Assembly: GCA_012842935.1 (NCBI GenBank)
Contig: DUSC01000301.1
Span: 1 to 32,893 of the forward strand
Source: Hyphomicrobiales bacterium
GTDB lineage: Bacteria; Pseudomonadota; Alphaproteobacteria; Rhizobiales; Rhizobiaceae
Direction of reading: 5' to 3'
Length of the DNA stretch: 32,893 nt
Made by a program: the position numbers and the translations under genes. Positions 30,386 through 32,893 of the stretch are shown here, piece after piece. Each line of letters opens with the position of its first letter. The first letter of the stretch is position 1. The notes beneath the pieces were generated by a model that did no database searches, was not told the DNA's origin, and worked only from the letters and a program-made list of their open reading frames with translations.

Positions 30386-31540
30386 ATGGAACAGATCGTG
30401 CGCGCCGACATTGCCGCCTTCGGGGCGGGAAGGGCGGAGATGGCGAACGCGATCGTCGAGCAGAGCGGCATGCGGGTGCGCCCGGAGCGCGGCCGCGGGC
30501 GTTCTGCGGGAATCAATCCGTCCGGACGCTTCGAGCCGGTCAGCCGCCATGTCTTCGACGACGGCTGGAATTCGCTCGAGGAACTGCCGCCGTTCAGGAC
30601 CGAGGTGCAGGTCGAGCGGCCGCGAACCATCATCACGCGCAACGAATCGCCCGACATCTCCTTCGACCGCTCGATCAATCCCTATCGGGGCTGCGAGCAT
30701 GGCTGCGTCTACTGCTTCGCGAGGCCGACGCACGCCTATATGGGCCTTTCCGCGGGGCTGGATTTCGAGGCCAGGCTGTTCGCCAAGCCTGACGCGGCGA
30801 AGCTGCTCGACCGGGAGTTGTCGAAGCCGGACTACCAGCCGCGCACGATCGCCATCGGCACAAATACCGATCCCTACCAGCCGATCGAGAAGACATACCG
30901 CATCATGCGCGAGATCCTCGAGGTGCTCGAGGCGCGCAACCATCCGGTCGGCATCGTGACGAAATCGGCGCTGGTGGTGCGCGACGTCGACATCCTGGCG
31001 CGGATGGCAGCGAAGGGACTCGCCAAGGTGGCTTTCTCGGTGACGACGCTCGACCGCAAGCTGGCGCGGACCATGGAGCCGCGGGCAGCCACCCCGCCGC
31101 GGCGGCTTGAGGCAATGCGCTCGCTGGCGGACGCGGGTATCCCGATTTCGGTGATGGTTGCGCCGGTCGTCCCCGGGCTGAACGATGCCGAGATCGAGCG
31201 TATCCTCGACGCCGCCTATGCGGCGGGTGCGCGCGAAGCGGGCTACATCATCCTCAGGCTGCCGCTCGAGGTCAGCCCGATCTTCAAGGACTGGCTGCTG
31301 CGCCACTATCCGGACCGCTATCGGCATGTCATGTCGCTTGTCCGCTCGATGCGCGGCGGCAAGGACTATGATTCGGAGTGGGGCAAGCGGATGAAAGGCT
31401 CCGGACCCTATGCCTGGCAGATCGGCCGCCGTTTCGAGATCGCCGCAAAGCGGCTTGGCTTGAACGCCACGCGCCGGCAGCTGCGTACCGACTTGTTCGT
31501 CATGCCGGCGAAGGAGGGCGAGCAGCTGGTATTGCTCTGA
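30386..31540 (+). CDS. PA0069-family radical SAM protein (SplB-like, COG1533)
   Basis: A 384-residue radical SAM enzyme. The cluster-binding CxxxCxxC motif is RGCEHGCVYCFARP, with C103, C107 and C110. Around it are RNESPDISFDRSINPYRGC and IAIGTNTDPYQPIEKTYRIM, highly typical of the PA0069 subgroup of COG1533, whose best-known relative is spore photoproduct lyase, a DNA-repair enzyme. The reaction of this subgroup is not known. Two starts are possible: ATG 30386 (MEQIVRADIA, which fits family N termini) and ATG 30335 (17 residues longer, with AGGAA 7 bases upstream). An SOS-box pattern lies upstream. rnhB is convergent, 203 bp beyond the stop, across three hairpins. Confidence 0.93.
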   Translation: MEQIVRADIAAFGAGRAEMANAIVEQSGMRVRPERGRGRSAGINPSGRFEPVSRHVFDDGWNSLEELPPFRTEVQVERPRTIITRNESPDISFDRSINPYRGCEHGCVYCFARPTHAYMGLSAGLDFEARLFAKPDAAKLLDRELSKPDYQPRTIAIGTNTDPYQPIEKTYRIMREILEVLEARNHPVGIVTKSALVVRDVDILARMAAKGLAKVAFSVTTLDRKLARTMEPRAATPPRRLEAMRSLADAGIPISVMVAPVVPGLNDAEIERILDAAYAAGAREAGYIILRLPLEVSPIFKDWLLRHYPDRYRHVMSLVRSMRGGKDYDSEWGKRMKGSGPYAWQIGRRFEIAAKRLGLNATRRQLRTDLFVMPAKEGEQLVLL

Positions 31541-31580
31541 CGCGGCCGCCGGAAGGCAGTTCGCCACCCCTGTAACGTCC

Positions 31581-31706
31581 CGTCTGGCCCATCCCCGCCG
31601 GACGGCGCCTTTCCCGCCCCGCCGCCCCATTGGCGGGAAAGGCTCACGGAGGACCCGGGATCGCCGCGGATTCCGCCGCCAGTGATCCGCCGATCCGGGT
31701 CCTCCG
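31581..31706. repeat. Three consecutive hairpins between radical SAM gene and rnhB
   Basis: Hairpin 1: CGTCTGGC (31581-31588) with GCCGGACG (31597-31604), one G-U pair. Hairpin 2: GCCTTTCCCGCC (31607-31618) with GGCGGGAAAGGC (31632-31643), a perfect 12-bp stem. Hairpin 3: CGGAGGACCCGG-g-ATC (31647-31662) with GATCCGGGTCCTCCG (31692-31706), 15 bp with one bulged G, enclosing an inner GCGGAT/ATCCGC stem (31666-31690). There is no T tract. The gap (31541-31743) has no gene. It may be a mosaic palindromic element such as the rhizobial RIME type, a two-way terminator or a structured RNA. Confidence 0.6.
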
Positions 31707-31743
31707 CATCCTTTACGATGCTGAGACGCACGGCAAGACCGCG

Positions 31744-32409
31744 TCAGTCGACATCCCCGAGGGCGGCGTCGACCAGGGCTTCGAGACCGAGCGAGAGCTG
31801 TGCCACGGGGCGGAAGGATTGCCGATGGTGCCGCGTCGGGCCGAGGCGGGCGAGTGCGTCGAGATGATCCGCGGTGCCATATCCGGCGTTCTTCTCCCAG
31901 AAGTAGCCCGGATGGCGGCGGCCGAGCCGGCGCATCAACCGGTCGCGGCAGGTCTTGGCGACCAGCGAGCCGGCCGCAATCTGCGGAATGAGCGAATCGC
32001 CCTTCACCACCGCCTCGCACCGTGTGGCGAGGCCGGGCGGCACGTCCAGCCCGTCGACATAGGCCGGCAGGTCGGAACGGGCGAGTTCCGTCGCCAGTCC
32101 TAAAATCGCCCGGCGCATGGCGTCGAGCGTGGCCGTGCGGATGCCGATGCGGTCAATGGTCGCCGACGATGCCGCGGCGATGCGCACGCGCGACGTCTCG
32201 ACGATGCGCTGCGCGAGGAACTCGCGTCGGGGCGCGGCGACCTTCTTGCTGTCGTCGAGCTCGGACAAGAGGGCCTTCGGCAGGCTGCGCGGATCGAACC
32301 AGACCGCAGCGACGACTACCGGTCCGCACAGCGCGCCGCGCCCGACCTCGTCGCAGCCGATCGCGATCGGATACTTGCCGGCGCGGCGGGGATCGAAGGG
32401 ACCGGTCAT
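31744..32409 (-). CDS. rnhB: Ribonuclease HII
   Basis: Removes RNA from RNA-DNA hybrids, including single ribonucleotides misinserted in DNA. At 221 residues it has the usual length. The catalytic acids are visible: D20 and E21 in IGCDEVGRGALCGPV, D119 in YVDGLD and D156 in LVAKTCRDRLM. The conserved LDDSKKV lies at about 51-57, and HPGYFWEKNAGYGT is the expected C-terminal block. ATG 32409 is the natural start. It is convergent with the radical SAM gene across a hairpin-rich gap and 108 bp downstream of a partial aldehyde dehydrogenase gene on the same strand. Confidence 0.96.
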   Translation of the reverse strand: MTGPFDPRRAGKYPIAIGCDEVGRGALCGPVVVAAVWFDPRSLPKALLSELDDSKKVAAPRREFLAQRIVETSRVRIAAASSATIDRIGIRTATLDAMRRAILGLATELARSDLPAYVDGLDVPPGLATRCEAVVKGDSLIPQIAAGSLVAKTCRDRLMRRLGRRHPGYFWEKNAGYGTADHLDALARLGPTRHHRQSFRPVAQLSLGLEALVDAALGDVD

Positions 32410-32517
32410 GCGTTCGTGTCGTCACGGGGCGCGCAGCGATTCGACTGCCGGCGACGACAGTGCAGCGGCGGAACTGCCGGCGCAAGTCGGCGGCCGCCGG
32501 TCGCGCGAAACCCGGCC

Positions 32518-32893
32518 TCAGGCCGCGTCGCTGGCCCAGCCTGAAATCGCCTTGACTTCGAGGAACTCCTCGAGACCCCAGTGGCCGCCCTCGCGCGCGC
32601 GGCCCGACGCCTTGACGCCACCGAAGGGCGAGCCCGCGGCGCGCGGCTGGCCGTTCATCTCGACCATGCCCGAGCGGAGGCGGCGGGCGAGGCGGTTTCG
32701 GCGCGCGCCATCCTGACTCTGCACATAGTTGGTGAGGCCGTAAGGCGTGTCGTTGGCGATCTCGACCGCCTCCTCCTCGCTGTCGAACGGCATGATCGAC
32801 AGGACCGGGCCGAAGATTTCCTCTCGGGCGATCGTCATCTGGTTGTTGACGTCGGCAAAGACGGTGTGGCGGACGAAATAGCCGCGATTGAGG
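32518..32893 (-). CDS. Aldehyde dehydrogenase family protein (5' end outside window)
   Basis: Only the C-terminal 124 residues are present; the frame is open across the right edge. The visible part runs [19 protein letters not shown], then [16 protein letters not shown] (the conserved EEIFGPV block), [37 protein letters not shown] and the tail [13 protein letters not shown]. These are standard C-terminal elements of NAD(P)-dependent aldehyde dehydrogenases. The catalytic cysteine region lies outside the window, so activity and substrate class cannot be judged. An internal methionine at 32838 should not be taken as the start. It ends 108 bp before rnhB on the same strand. Confidence 0.92.
   Translation of the reverse strand, partial: LNRGYFVRHTVFADVNNQMTIAREEIFGPVLSIMPFDSEEEAVEIANDTPYGLTNYVQSQDGARRNRLARRLRSGMVEMNGQPRAAGSPFGGVKASGRAREGGHWGLEEFLEVKAISGWASDAA

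Noticed and set aside
1-32893. CRISPR array, tRNA/rRNA genes, prophage or defence island
   Set aside because: No regularly spaced repeats, no tRNA- or rRNA-like stretch in any gap, and no phage or defence-type proteins among the genes.

Overview
The window is about 33 kb of GC-rich, gene-dense chromosome from an alphaproteobacterium. It is most likely a Hyphomicrobiales (Rhizobiales) member close to Mesorhizobium/Phyllobacteriaceae. This rests on protein families and gene neighbourhoods I recognise: pdxH next to a J-domain gene, fabI and a histidine phosphatase; DUF6101, DUF1344 and RT0821/Lpp0805-type proteins; a PA0069-type radical SAM gene beside rnhB; and glyQ/glyS, polyprenyl synthase and DUF2007 genes close together. 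No database search was possible. Almost everything is coding, and no gap without a confident gene exceeds about 310 bp.

Layout. 1-102: C-terminal tail of an IS630-type transposase. 206-4173: DUF1344 protein, then on the minus strand a histidine phosphatase, fabI, a DnaJ/CbpA-like co-chaperone and a small lipoprotein, with pdxH divergent. 4183-9043: a catabolic island with a GntR/FCD regulator divergent from a TRAP transporter (dctP, dctQ, dctM) and uxuA. 9047-11607: an acyl-CoA dehydrogenase and a crotonase in one minus-strand operon. 11777-19030: small CxxC protein, purD, ubiA, DUF6101 protein, a D-2-hydroxyacid dehydrogenase with Sua5/TsaC, and two exported proteins of unknown function. 19103-25878: glyS, glyQ, an exported TPR-LysM protein and a polyprenyl diphosphate synthase, all minus strand. 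26019-29702: DUF2007 protein, N6-adenine methyltransferase, S49 peptidase, small membrane protein, ispE and moaB, all plus strand. 29724-32893: a short GT2-like protein, a radical SAM protein, rnhB, and the 3' part of an aldehyde dehydrogenase cut by the window end.

How the genes work together. The TRAP-UxuA block looks like a self-contained sugar-acid module: uptake, then dehydration of mannonate, under a local GntR repressor. ispE makes isoprenoid precursors, the polyprenyl synthase extends them, and ubiA attaches the chain to 4-hydroxybenzoate for ubiquinone, so three steps of one supply line lie within 16 kb but in different transcription units. glyQ and glyS give the two subunits of glycyl-tRNA synthetase; tsaC, rnhB, purD, pdxH and fabI are housekeeping.

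I found no CRISPR array, phage block, tRNA/rRNA gene or clear new multi-gene system. The strongest unexplained signals are non-coding: an exact alphaproteobacterial SOS-box pattern (GTTC-N7-GTTC) over the likely promoter of the radical SAM gene; three back-to-back hairpins in the gap between that gene and rnhB; phased TACT repeats in the gntR/dctP promoter; and a LiuR-like palindrome upstream of the acyl-CoA dehydrogenase.
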